From the NCBI GenBank assembly GCA_002306295.1, contig DBRI01000006.1:1-17506 (forward strand): a stretch of 17,506 nt of DNA. The letters run 5' to 3'. Of the stretch, positions 8,462 to 13,840 are shown one piece after another. How positions within the stretch are numbered: position 1 is the stretch's first letter; each line of letters starts with the position of its first letter. The notes beneath the pieces were generated by a model that was given only the letters and a program-made list of their open reading frames with translations, was not told the DNA's origin and ran no database searches. The DNA is from Patescibacteria group bacterium UBA1372. GTDB lineage: Bacteria > Patescibacteriota > Microgenomatia > UBA12405. The translations under genes were made by a program, and so were the position numbers.

Positions 8462-8656
8462 ATGAATCAAAAACCAGATCCCGTCCTTCTATCTTTAGTA
8501 AGCATCTTACTATTAGTTTTAACATATGCCGGAATTCTTGCATATCAAAGTATAGATTTTAAAATCCTGGAAAAACTCGAAGCCTCTCCCTTGGATTTAC
8601 CAATCCAAACAAGCCCTACACCTCAAACACCCCAACCTCATTCGTCGTCGAACTAA
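8462..8656 (+). CDS. small single-pass membrane protein
   Basis: A 64-residue protein that I do not recognise. Residues ~9-28 form one hydrophobic helix (LLSLVSILLLVLTYAGILAY); the C-terminal third is rich in Pro, Thr, Gln and Ser (SPTPQTPQPHSSS), as in a flexible extramembrane tail. It begins three bases after the binding-protein stop, so it is the last gene of the envelope operon, and an AGGA about 12 nt upstream could help initiation. Its 3' end overlaps the convergent pyruvate kinase gene by 41 nt. It could be a fitting part for its neighbours or a lineage-specific peptide. Evidence that it is a real gene is the operon position and the sensible topology. Confidence 0.6.
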   Translation: MNQKPDPVLLSLVSILLLVLTYAGILAYQSIDFKILEKLEASPLDLPIQTSPTPQTPQPHSSSN

Positions 8657-10022
8657 CCAACCAACTTTGACCATGGACCACTATTACTCTTTCTCCTTTT
8701 TTCAATAATCCAATTTTTATTAATTCGTCAATAATTTCTCCACTTGCATCAAACTTACCACTACTAAACTTTTTAAAATAGGGGATTATGGCATAACTCA
8801 AAAGCATATCTTTAACTGTCTTTTTAGAATCAGTCAAACTTATCATCGGAATTCCTAATCTATATGATGAAATAAATCTAGCAGTATTTCCCGACTTACT
8901 AAATACCAAAATCTTATCGATCGATACATTTTTAGAATTTACCACTAAATTTCTAACTGAATTAACCATCAAATCACCTACTTTAAGCTGTTTTCTCCTT
9001 AATCTATCAATTGGTCTCTTGTACTCGGTAAATTGACAAATTGACTGCATATAAGTGACTACTCCAATAGGATATTTACCCACGGCAGTTTCTCCTGAGA
9101 GCATCAAACTGTCCGCACCATCAAAGACTGCATTAGCTACATCCGATACCTCAGCTCTAGTCGGTTTTGCCATTTCTACCATCGATTCCATCATCTGAGT
9201 CGCCACTATCACTGGTTTATTTTTTAATCGACAACTTCTAATTATTTCTTTCTGCCAAAAAGCAATTTCTTTGATTGGTACTTCAACTCCAAGATCTCCT
9301 CTGGCCACCATTACTCCGTCAGATGCATCGATTATCTCATCCAAATTATTCAAGCCTGTTCTACTCTCTATTTTCGAAACAACTGATACTTTCATATTTC
9401 TCAGTTTCAATACCTGCCTTAACTTTTTTATATCTTCCTTCGATCTACAAAAAGACAAACAGACAAAATTGACTGGCAACCCGCAGAATTCTGATAAGTT
9501 TGAAAAATCACTTCTGGTTAATGCTGGAAGATTGTTTTCGAAGCCAGGTATAGCCATACTTTTCCCATTCTTTATTACACAATCTTGAATAGATTTTAAC
9601 ACTACCAAACCTTTTTTAGAAAAAACTACTTTAAATTCATATAGTCCACTATCAATGTATATCTTTTCGCCTATTTTAATTTTATTTGTTATACCCTTTT
9701 TCGACAATATTATACTTTTCTGATCTGTCAAAAATACATCTCCAAGATAAACTTCTTCTCCTCTAAAAACTTCTATGTCTGCCATATTTTTTGTTAATAA
9801 TCTCAACTCCGGCCCCTGCAAATCCAACATCATACCTACTTCATATCCATACTTTTTCCTCAAAATATCGATGTTTTGAATTATTTTTCGATGCCAACTT
9901 ATATCATTATGTTTCAAATTTAATCTAAATATACTCACCCCAGCTTCAATCAGTTTTTTAAGCACTTCACTTTTTTCACAAGCAGGTCCCACTGTAGCAA
10001 TTATTTTTGTCAAACTAGTCAT
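8616..10022 (-). CDS. pyk: pyruvate kinase
   Basis: Transfers phosphate from phosphoenolpyruvate to ADP, the last glycolytic step. At 468 residues it is full length, with the A barrel, inserted B domain (~residues 75-165) and C-terminal regulatory domain. Active-site residues are present: Arg33 and Asn35 (RLNLKH), Asp67 (MLDLQGPELR), Lys217 and metal ligand Glu219 (SKIES), Asp243 (ARGDLG), Thr275 (ATQMMESM), and PTRAEVSDVANAVFDGADSLMLSGETAVG. Odd points: the canonical N-F-S-H-G reads N-L-K-H-N, and D-T-K-G-P-E reads D-L-Q-G-P-E, so two K+-coordinating side chains (Ser and Thr) are Lys37 and Leu68. The C domain keeps SGNTAR and a closing TTNEVGVF. TATGAT ends five bases before the ATG; tRNA-Gln lies 22 bp upstream in the same direction. 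The 3' end overlaps the small membrane protein gene by 41 nt. Confidence 0.96.
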   Translation of the reverse strand: MTSLTKIIATVGPACEKSEVLKKLIEAGVSIFRLNLKHNDISWHRKIIQNIDILRKKYGYEVGMMLDLQGPELRLLTKNMADIEVFRGEEVYLGDVFLTDQKSIILSKKGITNKIKIGEKIYIDSGLYEFKVVFSKKGLVVLKSIQDCVIKNGKSMAIPGFENNLPALTRSDFSNLSEFCGLPVNFVCLSFCRSKEDIKKLRQVLKLRNMKVSVVSKIESRTGLNNLDEIIDASDGVMVARGDLGVEVPIKEIAFWQKEIIRSCRLKNKPVIVATQMMESMVEMAKPTRAEVSDVANAVFDGADSLMLSGETAVGKYPIGVVTYMQSICQFTEYKRPIDRLRRKQLKVGDLMVNSVRNLVVNSKNVSIDKILVFSKSGNTARFISSYRLGIPMISLTDSKKTVKDMLLSYAIIPYFKKFSSGKFDASGEIIDELIKIGLLKKGERVIVVHGQSWLVSSTTNEVGVFEV

Positions 10023-10027
10023 AATTC

Positions 10028-10033
10028 ATCATA
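10028..10033 (-). promoter_or_regulatory. -10-like hexamer before pyk
   Basis: On the reverse strand TATGAT is followed by GAATT and the pyk ATG. It lies in the 21-bp gap between tRNA-Gln and pyk, so pyk may be read both from the tRNA promoter and from this site as a leaderless mRNA. Inferred from spacing. Confidence 0.35.
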
Positions 10034-10043
10034 TCAAATTTTG

Positions 10044-10114
10044 TTGCCTCGCATGGATTCGAACCACGATAACCAGCTCCAAAGGCTGATGTCCTGCCAT
10101 TAGACGACGAGGCA
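10044..10114 (-). tRNA. tRNA-Gln (UUG)
   Basis: The reverse strand gives acceptor TGCCTCG/CGAGGCA, T-loop GGTTCGAATCC and anticodon stem TCAGC/GCTGG around loop CTTTGGA, so the anticodon is TTG. The discriminator is A and is followed by CAA, so CCA is not encoded. Pyruvate kinase follows 21 nt downstream on the same strand. Confidence 0.95.
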
Positions 10115-10140
10115 ATTTCAGGCTATATTGTATATTATAA
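10115..10140. promoter_or_regulatory. 26-bp divergent promoter gap, tRNA-Gln / membrane protein
   Basis: This short AT-rich gap separates the 5' end of tRNA-Gln (reverse) from the ATG at 10141 (forward). Forward, TATATT at 10131-10136 ends four bases before the ATG. Reverse, TATAAT and TACAAT lie 12-19 nt from the tRNA. Both promoters must fit here or reach into the neighbouring genes. Inference. Confidence 0.35.
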
Positions 10141-11829
10141 ATGCTTTTTCTTCTAGCGTTATTAAATATTCCAGCCATCAAATCACTTTTTTATTCTGGT
10201 TATTTTAGTTCTCACGATGGCCATTTCCACTTAGTTAGACTTGTCCACTTTTACAACGAAATCTTAAGAGGTCAATTTCCTGTAAGATATAGCTTTGATC
10301 TTGCTTACGGATATGGATATCCCATCTTCACCTTTTTTTATCCATTAACAAACTATCTTGGATCTCTGCTTCATCTCATCGGTTTTGATTTTAATTCCAG
10401 TCTTAGAATTTTGTTTGGTTTTTGGATGATTTTTTCTAGCATTTTTTGTTATTTGTGGTTAAAAAAACACTTCTCAAAAACCGCCTCTTTTATCGGTTCT
10501 CTAGTTTATTCATATGTTCCATACAGATTTTTAGCATTGTATGTTACTGGATCAATTGGAATTATCACTGCAATGGGTATAGCACCCTTACTAATGCTAT
10601 CAATTTATAGGATCATTAGACAAAAAGATGGTATCCTACTATTCTCTTTGTCAATCTCTTTAATCATACTTTCCCATAATGTATCAGCTTTAATTTTTCT
10701 AATCATTGGTTTTTTTTACGGAATCACCCTTTGGTCTGATAGTAAGCAAAAAATAGTAATTCTTAAAAAAAGCCTTATTTCCTTTGTTTTGCTAATACTA
10801 ATGACTTCATTTTTCGTTTTCCCTCTCATTATTAATCTTAATAATGTCCGTCTCAAAACAAACATAGCTGCTCCTTATCAAGATCATTTTCCTACACTTA
10901 AACAACTTTTATATTCTCCATGGGGATACGGAACATCCATAACTGGAAACCAAGACAATGAATCATTTCAAATTGGTTTAGCACAATGGTTTGTTATCTT
11001 TTGTGTTTGTATAAATTTTATATTTTTAATTCTAAATAAAAAATTAAAGCATCACAAACTACCTACATTAATTTTTACTCTACTCGCCTCAATAATTTTT
11101 TTAATGCTAGAAAAATCAGAATTTATCTGGATAAACATAAAAATACTTCAGCAAATCCAATTTCCTTGGAGACTACTAATGGCAACATCCCTATTGATAT
11201 CTTTTCTGTCTGCTTGGTTAATTTCAACCCAAAAATTTACTTATAAAATAATATTAGGAATATTAATTATTTTTCTCTGTTTCTACACCAACAGAAATTA
11301 CTTACGCCCGCTTGAAGCAAAAGTTCGTTATCCAGATGAAAAATATTTAGATGATGGTGGTCTTTTCTATGGCTCTACTGATATATCGTGGGAATCCCTA
11401 CCAAAATGGGTAAAAATTAAACCTTACTTTGTACCAACCAAAGTCATTTACTCATACCAAAGCCAATATCAACACATGCAAACTCAAAATCTAGAAAGAT
11501 TCAAAATAATAACAAAAAGTTTGTCAGAAGAAACACTTACAGCTAATATTTTTTATTATCCAAATTGGGTTGCAATTGTTGAAAAAGACAACCAAACAAT
11601 CTTTCCACAAACAAGACCAGACCAAAACGGTTTACTTCAATTTAACATCCCCGAGGGTAATACCATAACCAAACTTGTTTACCAAAAAAGTAAACTTGAA
11701 AAAATTGCTGATATTGGAAGCGTTTTAGGATGGTCAATATGGTTTATTTACCTTTTTCTTTTAAAAAAAACACATTTGTGCCGCGGGAGGGAATCGGACC
11801 CTCATGATATTGCTATCACAAGATTTTAA
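10141..11829 (+). CDS. polytopic membrane protein, PTPS-related / YfhO-like
   Basis: A 562-residue membrane protein with roughly eleven or twelve hydrophobic helices. The first loop carries FSSHDGHFHLVRLVHFYNEI followed by GQFPVRYSFDLAYGYGYPIF, the pattern of the '6-pyruvoyl-tetrahydropterin synthase-related' and YfhO-like membrane proteins, which resemble GT-C glycosyltransferases with an acidic residue (here Asp26) in the first external loop. By analogy it may transfer sugars from lipid carriers at the outer face of the membrane, but activity is unproven. Residues ~400-530 form a soluble beta-rich tail (YPDEKYLDDGGLFYG, FYYPNWVAIVEKDNQ), then one last helix (GWSIWFIYLFLLKK). The final 17 codons or so run antisense into tRNA-Leu(UAA); a one-base slip in the poly-T/poly-A run near 11755-11770 would end the protein before the tRNA, so the true C-terminus is uncertain. 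Confidence 0.75.
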   Translation: MLFLLALLNIPAIKSLFYSGYFSSHDGHFHLVRLVHFYNEILRGQFPVRYSFDLAYGYGYPIFTFFYPLTNYLGSLLHLIGFDFNSSLRILFGFWMIFSSIFCYLWLKKHFSKTASFIGSLVYSYVPYRFLALYVTGSIGIITAMGIAPLLMLSIYRIIRQKDGILLFSLSISLIILSHNVSALIFLIIGFFYGITLWSDSKQKIVILKKSLISFVLLILMTSFFVFPLIINLNNVRLKTNIAAPYQDHFPTLKQLLYSPWGYGTSITGNQDNESFQIGLAQWFVIFCVCINFIFLILNKKLKHHKLPTLIFTLLASIIFLMLEKSEFIWINIKILQQIQFPWRLLMATSLLISFLSAWLISTQKFTYKIILGILIIFLCFYTNRNYLRPLEAKVRYPDEKYLDDGGLFYGSTDISWESLPKWVKIKPYFVPTKVIYSYQSQYQHMQTQNLERFKIITKSLSEETLTANIFYYPNWVAIVEKDNQTIFPQTRPDQNGLLQFNIPEGNTITKLVYQKSKLEKIADIGSVLGWSIWFIYLFLLKKTHLCRGRESDPHDIAITRF

Positions 11830-11862
11830 GTCTTGCGCGTATACCAGTTCCGCCACCACGGC
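11779..11862 (-). tRNA. tRNA-Leu (UAA)
   Basis: The reverse strand shows acceptor GCCGTGG/CCGCGGC, anticodon stem CAAGA/TCTTG around CTTAAAA (anticodon TAA), a long variable arm as in class II tRNAs, and T-loop GGTCCGATTCC. The discriminator is A and no CCA is encoded. The end of the forward membrane protein gene overlaps its 3' 51 nt on the other strand. It is the last tRNA of the reverse cluster. Confidence 0.95.
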
Positions 11863-11874
11863 ATAATTTATTAT

Positions 11875-11892
11875 AGTCAAACTTGTTTGACT
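11875..11892. repeat. 8-bp palindromic hairpin
   Basis: AGTCAAAC, TT, GTTTGACT form a perfect 8-bp inverted repeat between tRNA-Pro and tRNA-Leu(UAA). With only two bases between the arms it folds in practice as a 7-bp stem closed by a CTTG loop. It has no T-run after it, so it is not a standard intrinsic terminator; it could be a processing signal or part of the adjacent palindromic element. Confidence 0.6.
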
Positions 11893-11894
11893 TA

Positions 11895-11937
11895 GCTAAA
11901 GTTTGGATAAGTCGGGTTTACCCGACGAAGCTTTAGC
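11895..11937. repeat. nested inverted repeat, REP-like
   Basis: Outer arms GCTAAAG (11895-11901) and CTTTAGC (11931-11937) enclose inner arms GTCGGGT (11911-11917) and ACCCGAC (11920-11926) with a two-base loop. The result is a cruciform-capable element lying between two tRNA genes. Its GC-rich core stands out from the AT-rich surroundings. It resembles short intergenic palindromic repeats; whether other genomic copies exist cannot be seen here. Confidence 0.6.
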
Positions 11938-11941
11938 GTAG

Positions 11942-12015
11942 TCGGGGATACGAGATTCGAACTCGTAGCCTCACGGTCCCAAACCGTGCGCGCTAGCCAG
12001 TTGCGCCAATCCCCG
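11942..12015 (-). tRNA. tRNA-Pro (UGG)
   Basis: Acceptor CGGGGAT/ATCCCCG, anticodon stem CACGG/CCGTG around TTTGGGA (anticodon TGG), T-loop GTTCGAATC. The acceptor starts with C, as is usual for bacterial tRNA-Pro. The discriminator is A and CCA is not encoded. Confidence 0.95.
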
Positions 12016-12038
12016 TATTTTTAGAGCAGATATATATG

Positions 12039-12120
12039 TGCCGATGAGAGGACTTGAACCTCCACGCCTCGCGGCATACGCACCTCAAGCGTACGTGTAT
12101 ACCAATTTCACCACATCGGC
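12039..12120 (-). tRNA. tRNA-Leu (GAG)
   Basis: Acceptor GCCGATG/CATCGGC, anticodon stem TACGC/GCGTA around TTGAGGT (anticodon GAG), long variable arm and T-loop GGTTCAAGTCC. This class II tRNA reads CUC/CUU codons. The discriminator is A and no CCA is encoded. Confidence 0.95.
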
Positions 12121-12150
12121 TTGTCAAAGTACTATATATTGTATCAGCTG

Positions 12151-12224
12151 TGGGCCTGACAGGACTCGAACCTGTGACCTTACGGATGTAAACCGTGCGC
12201 TCTAACCAACTGAGCTACAGACCC
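12151..12224 (-). tRNA. tRNA-Val (UAC)
   Basis: Acceptor GGGTCTG/CAGGCCC, D-arm TAGCTCAGTTGG, anticodon loop TTTACAT (anticodon TAC) on an ACGG/CCGT stem whose outermost pair is a C-A mismatch, and T-loop GGTTCGAGTCC. The discriminator is A; CCA is not encoded. Confidence 0.95.
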
Positions 12225-12278
12225 AAGGTATTATATTTTACTCAATTTAATAGGGGAAATAAAGAAAAAACTATTTTG

Positions 12279-12352
12279 AGCGAGAGACGGGACTCGAACC
12301 CGCGACCTTCTCCTTGGCAAGGAGACATTCTAGCCAACTGAACTACTCTCGC
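12279..12352 (-). tRNA. tRNA-Gly (GCC)
   Basis: Acceptor GCGAGAG/CTCTCGC, anticodon stem TCTCC/GGAGA around TTGCCAA (anticodon GCC), T-loop GGTTCGAGTCC. The discriminator is T, as expected for bacterial tRNA-Gly. CCA is not encoded. Confidence 0.95.
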
Positions 12353-12356
12353 AATG

Positions 12357-12429
12357 TGCCGAAGGTTGGACTCGAACCAACATCCCAGGTTTTTCAGACC
12401 AGTGCCGTGACCATCTTGGCTACTTCGGC
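12357..12429 (-). tRNA. tRNA-Phe (GAA)
   Basis: Acceptor GCCGAAG/CTTCGGC, anticodon loop CTGAAAA (anticodon GAA) closed by CTGGT/ACCTG with one U-U mismatch in the stem, T-loop GGTTCGAGTCC. Only four bases separate it from tRNA-Gly(GCC), so the two are surely on one transcript. The discriminator is A. Confidence 0.93.
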
Positions 12430-12431
12430 TT

Positions 12432-12459
12432 GTCCCGCCATAGTAAAACGTCGGCGGAC
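12432..12459. repeat. GC-rich imperfect inverted repeat
   Basis: GTCCCGCCA and TCGGCGGAC flank an 11-base AT-rich spacer; CCGCC/GGCGG pair directly and the outer GTC/GAC pair around a bulged C. It is a GC island in an AT-rich gap between tRNA-Phe and tRNA-Leu(CAG), similar in style to the element at 11895-11937. It could be a small palindromic repeat or a processing/termination structure. Confidence 0.45.
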
Positions 12460-12510
12460 TAAAAGTATACTGATTATAACAATTATTTTAAATTTTTTAA
12501 TCTCTATTTG

Positions 12511-12592
12511 TGCCGCAGAGAGGAGTCGAACCTCCATGGATTGCTCCACACGCTTCTGAAACGTGCTTGTCTACCAATTTCAACACTGCGGC
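12511..12592 (-). tRNA. tRNA-Leu (CAG)
   Basis: Acceptor GCCGCAG/CTGCGGC, anticodon stem CACGT/GCGTG around TTCAGAA (anticodon CAG), variable arm TGGA-GCAA-TCCA and T-loop GGTTCGACTCC. It is the first tRNA of the seven-gene reverse cluster, with TGGTAAAAT 8 nt upstream, and the third leucine tRNA in it. Confidence 0.95.
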
Positions 12593-12600
12593 ATACATAT

Positions 12601-12609
12601 ATTTTACCA
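12601..12609 (-). promoter_or_regulatory. extended -10 of the reverse tRNA cluster
   Basis: The reverse strand reads TGGTAAAAT, identical to the element upstream of tRNA-Glu, and ends 8 nt before tRNA-Leu(CAG). It probably drives the seven-tRNA cluster. The 55-bp gap to the forward tRNA-Gly(UCC) holds promoters for both directions. Confidence 0.5.
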
Positions 12610-12629
12610 AAGCTAAGCTAAAAAAAATT

Positions 12630-12638
12630 TGATAAAAT
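12630..12638 (+). promoter_or_regulatory. extended -10 of tRNA-Gly(UCC)-tgt
   Basis: TGATAAAAT (TGN-TAAAAT) lies 9 nt before the tRNA-Gly(UCC) 5' end. It matches the elements at 87-95 and 12601-12609 in eight of nine bases and would drive the tRNA, tgt and the methylthiotransferase. No clear -35 is seen. Confidence 0.5.
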
Positions 12639-12647
12639 CAAACAAGC

Positions 12648-12718
12648 GCGGGGTTAGTTGAGCGGTTCAACATCACCCTTCCAAGGTGAAAAGACGGGTT
12701 CGACTCCCGTACCCCGCT
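12648..12718 (+). tRNA. tRNA-Gly (UCC)
   Basis: Acceptor GCGGGGT/ACCCCGC, anticodon stem TCACC/GGTGA around CTTCCAA (anticodon TCC), T-loop GGTTCGACTCC, discriminator T. It reads GGA/GGG codons. The tgt start codon follows after only six bases (CCTTTT), so tRNA and mRNA are on one transcript and the tgt 5' end is probably set by tRNA 3' processing. Confidence 0.96.
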
Positions 12719-12724
12719 CCTTTT

Positions 12725-13840
12725 ATGCTTCCCAAACACAAAACCACTCCAAAATATTTCCAAACTTTAACCGGTAAAAAACTTCCGCTTCCATTGTTTT
12801 TTCCCGACGCTACCCGTGCTGTTGTTAAAAGTCTAGATAGTCTCGATATAGAAAATACCAAAACCCCAGGAGTTTTAGTAAATACCTATCATCTAATCGA
12901 CCAACCTGGTAAATCAACCATCAAATCCTTTGGCGGTATCAGAAAATATATGAATTGGAACGGCGCCTGTATATCTGACTCTGGTGGTTTTCAAATTATG
13001 TCTATTGTCAAATCCAGTAACATCCCAAACCCAATAACAGATAGGGGAGTAGTAGTTAGAAGTACCAAAAAAGGTAGACAAATTTTTACCCCAACAGACT
13101 CTATTGACCTACAAATTAGTTTAAAAACAGATTTAATTGTGGTTTTAGACGATTTCACACCCTCAAATGCTACTCTTTTACAAGCCAGAGATACAGTAGA
13201 AAGAACCATTACTTGGGCCAAATGTTGTAAGACACAATTTGAAAATTATTTCAGAAATTCAGAACCCAAAAAGCGACCCTACTTAATAGGGGTTGTTCAG
13301 GGTGGATCTTATCCAAAACTTCGTCAAGAATGCACACAAAGATTGGTTGAAATTGGTTTTGATGGTCTTGGCTATGGTGGTTGGCCAATTAATTCTGACG
13401 GCTCCTTTGACTATAAGTCCGCCCAAATAATTAAAAAAAATACACCCCCAAACTATTTACTTTATGGTCTTGGAATTGGTAAACCAGACGAAATCGTCAA
13501 TCTAGTCAAATCTGGTTGGCATATTTTTGATTGTGTTTTACCTAGCCGTGATGCTCGTCATAAAAGGCTTTACACCTTCAACTCAAATTCTATCGAAAAG
13601 ATAGATCTATCCAAAGACAAATTTTACTCATACTACACTCCCGATAAAAATATCTATTACAAAGACAAAAGACCGGTAAGTTTTGCTTGCGATTGTCCTT
13701 TATGCAAAAATTTCTCCAGGGCTTATCTTTGTCATTTGTTTAAAATTGGCGATTTCACTGCCGGCCGACTAGCAACCATTCACAATCTCCGCTTTTATAG
13801 TATTCTTATGGAAAAACTCCAGTCCCATAACGTTTTATGA
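12725..13840 (+). CDS. tgt: tRNA-guanine transglycosylase
   Basis: Exchanges guanine-34 of tRNAs with GUN anticodons (Asp, Asn, His, Tyr) for a queuosine precursor base, preQ1 in bacteria. The 371 residues match the usual length. Seen: Asp85 in SDSGGFQIMS (general acid/base), LDDFTPSNA, the GYGGWPIN loop corresponding to the substrate-binding G-GG segment, Asp269 in FDCVLPSRDARH (nucleophile), and the zinc site Cys322, Cys324, Cys327 and His353 (CDCPLC...HNL). The start at 12725 is chosen over an upstream ATG at 12686 because that one is inside tRNA-Gly. Its stop overlaps the next start (ATGA). No other queuosine gene is in the window, so preQ1 or queuine would have to come from genes elsewhere or by salvage. 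Confidence 0.95.
   Translation: MLPKHKTTPKYFQTLTGKKLPLPLFFPDATRAVVKSLDSLDIENTKTPGVLVNTYHLIDQPGKSTIKSFGGIRKYMNWNGACISDSGGFQIMSIVKSSNIPNPITDRGVVVRSTKKGRQIFTPTDSIDLQISLKTDLIVVLDDFTPSNATLLQARDTVERTITWAKCCKTQFENYFRNSEPKKRPYLIGVVQGGSYPKLRQECTQRLVEIGFDGLGYGGWPINSDGSFDYKSAQIIKKNTPPNYLLYGLGIGKPDEIVNLVKSGWHIFDCVLPSRDARHKRLYTFNSNSIEKIDLSKDKFYSYYTPDKNIYYKDKRPVSFACDCPLCKNFSRAYLCHLFKIGDFTAGRLATIHNLRFYSILMEKLQSHNVL

Noticed and set aside
12686..12724. Earlier tgt start at 12686
   Set aside because: This ATG is inside the tRNA-Gly(UCC) sequence; the family N-terminus fits the start at 12725.
12314..12861. Short open frames across the tRNA cluster as genes
   Set aside because: They run through tRNA sequences and translate tRNA arms; no protein family is recognisable.
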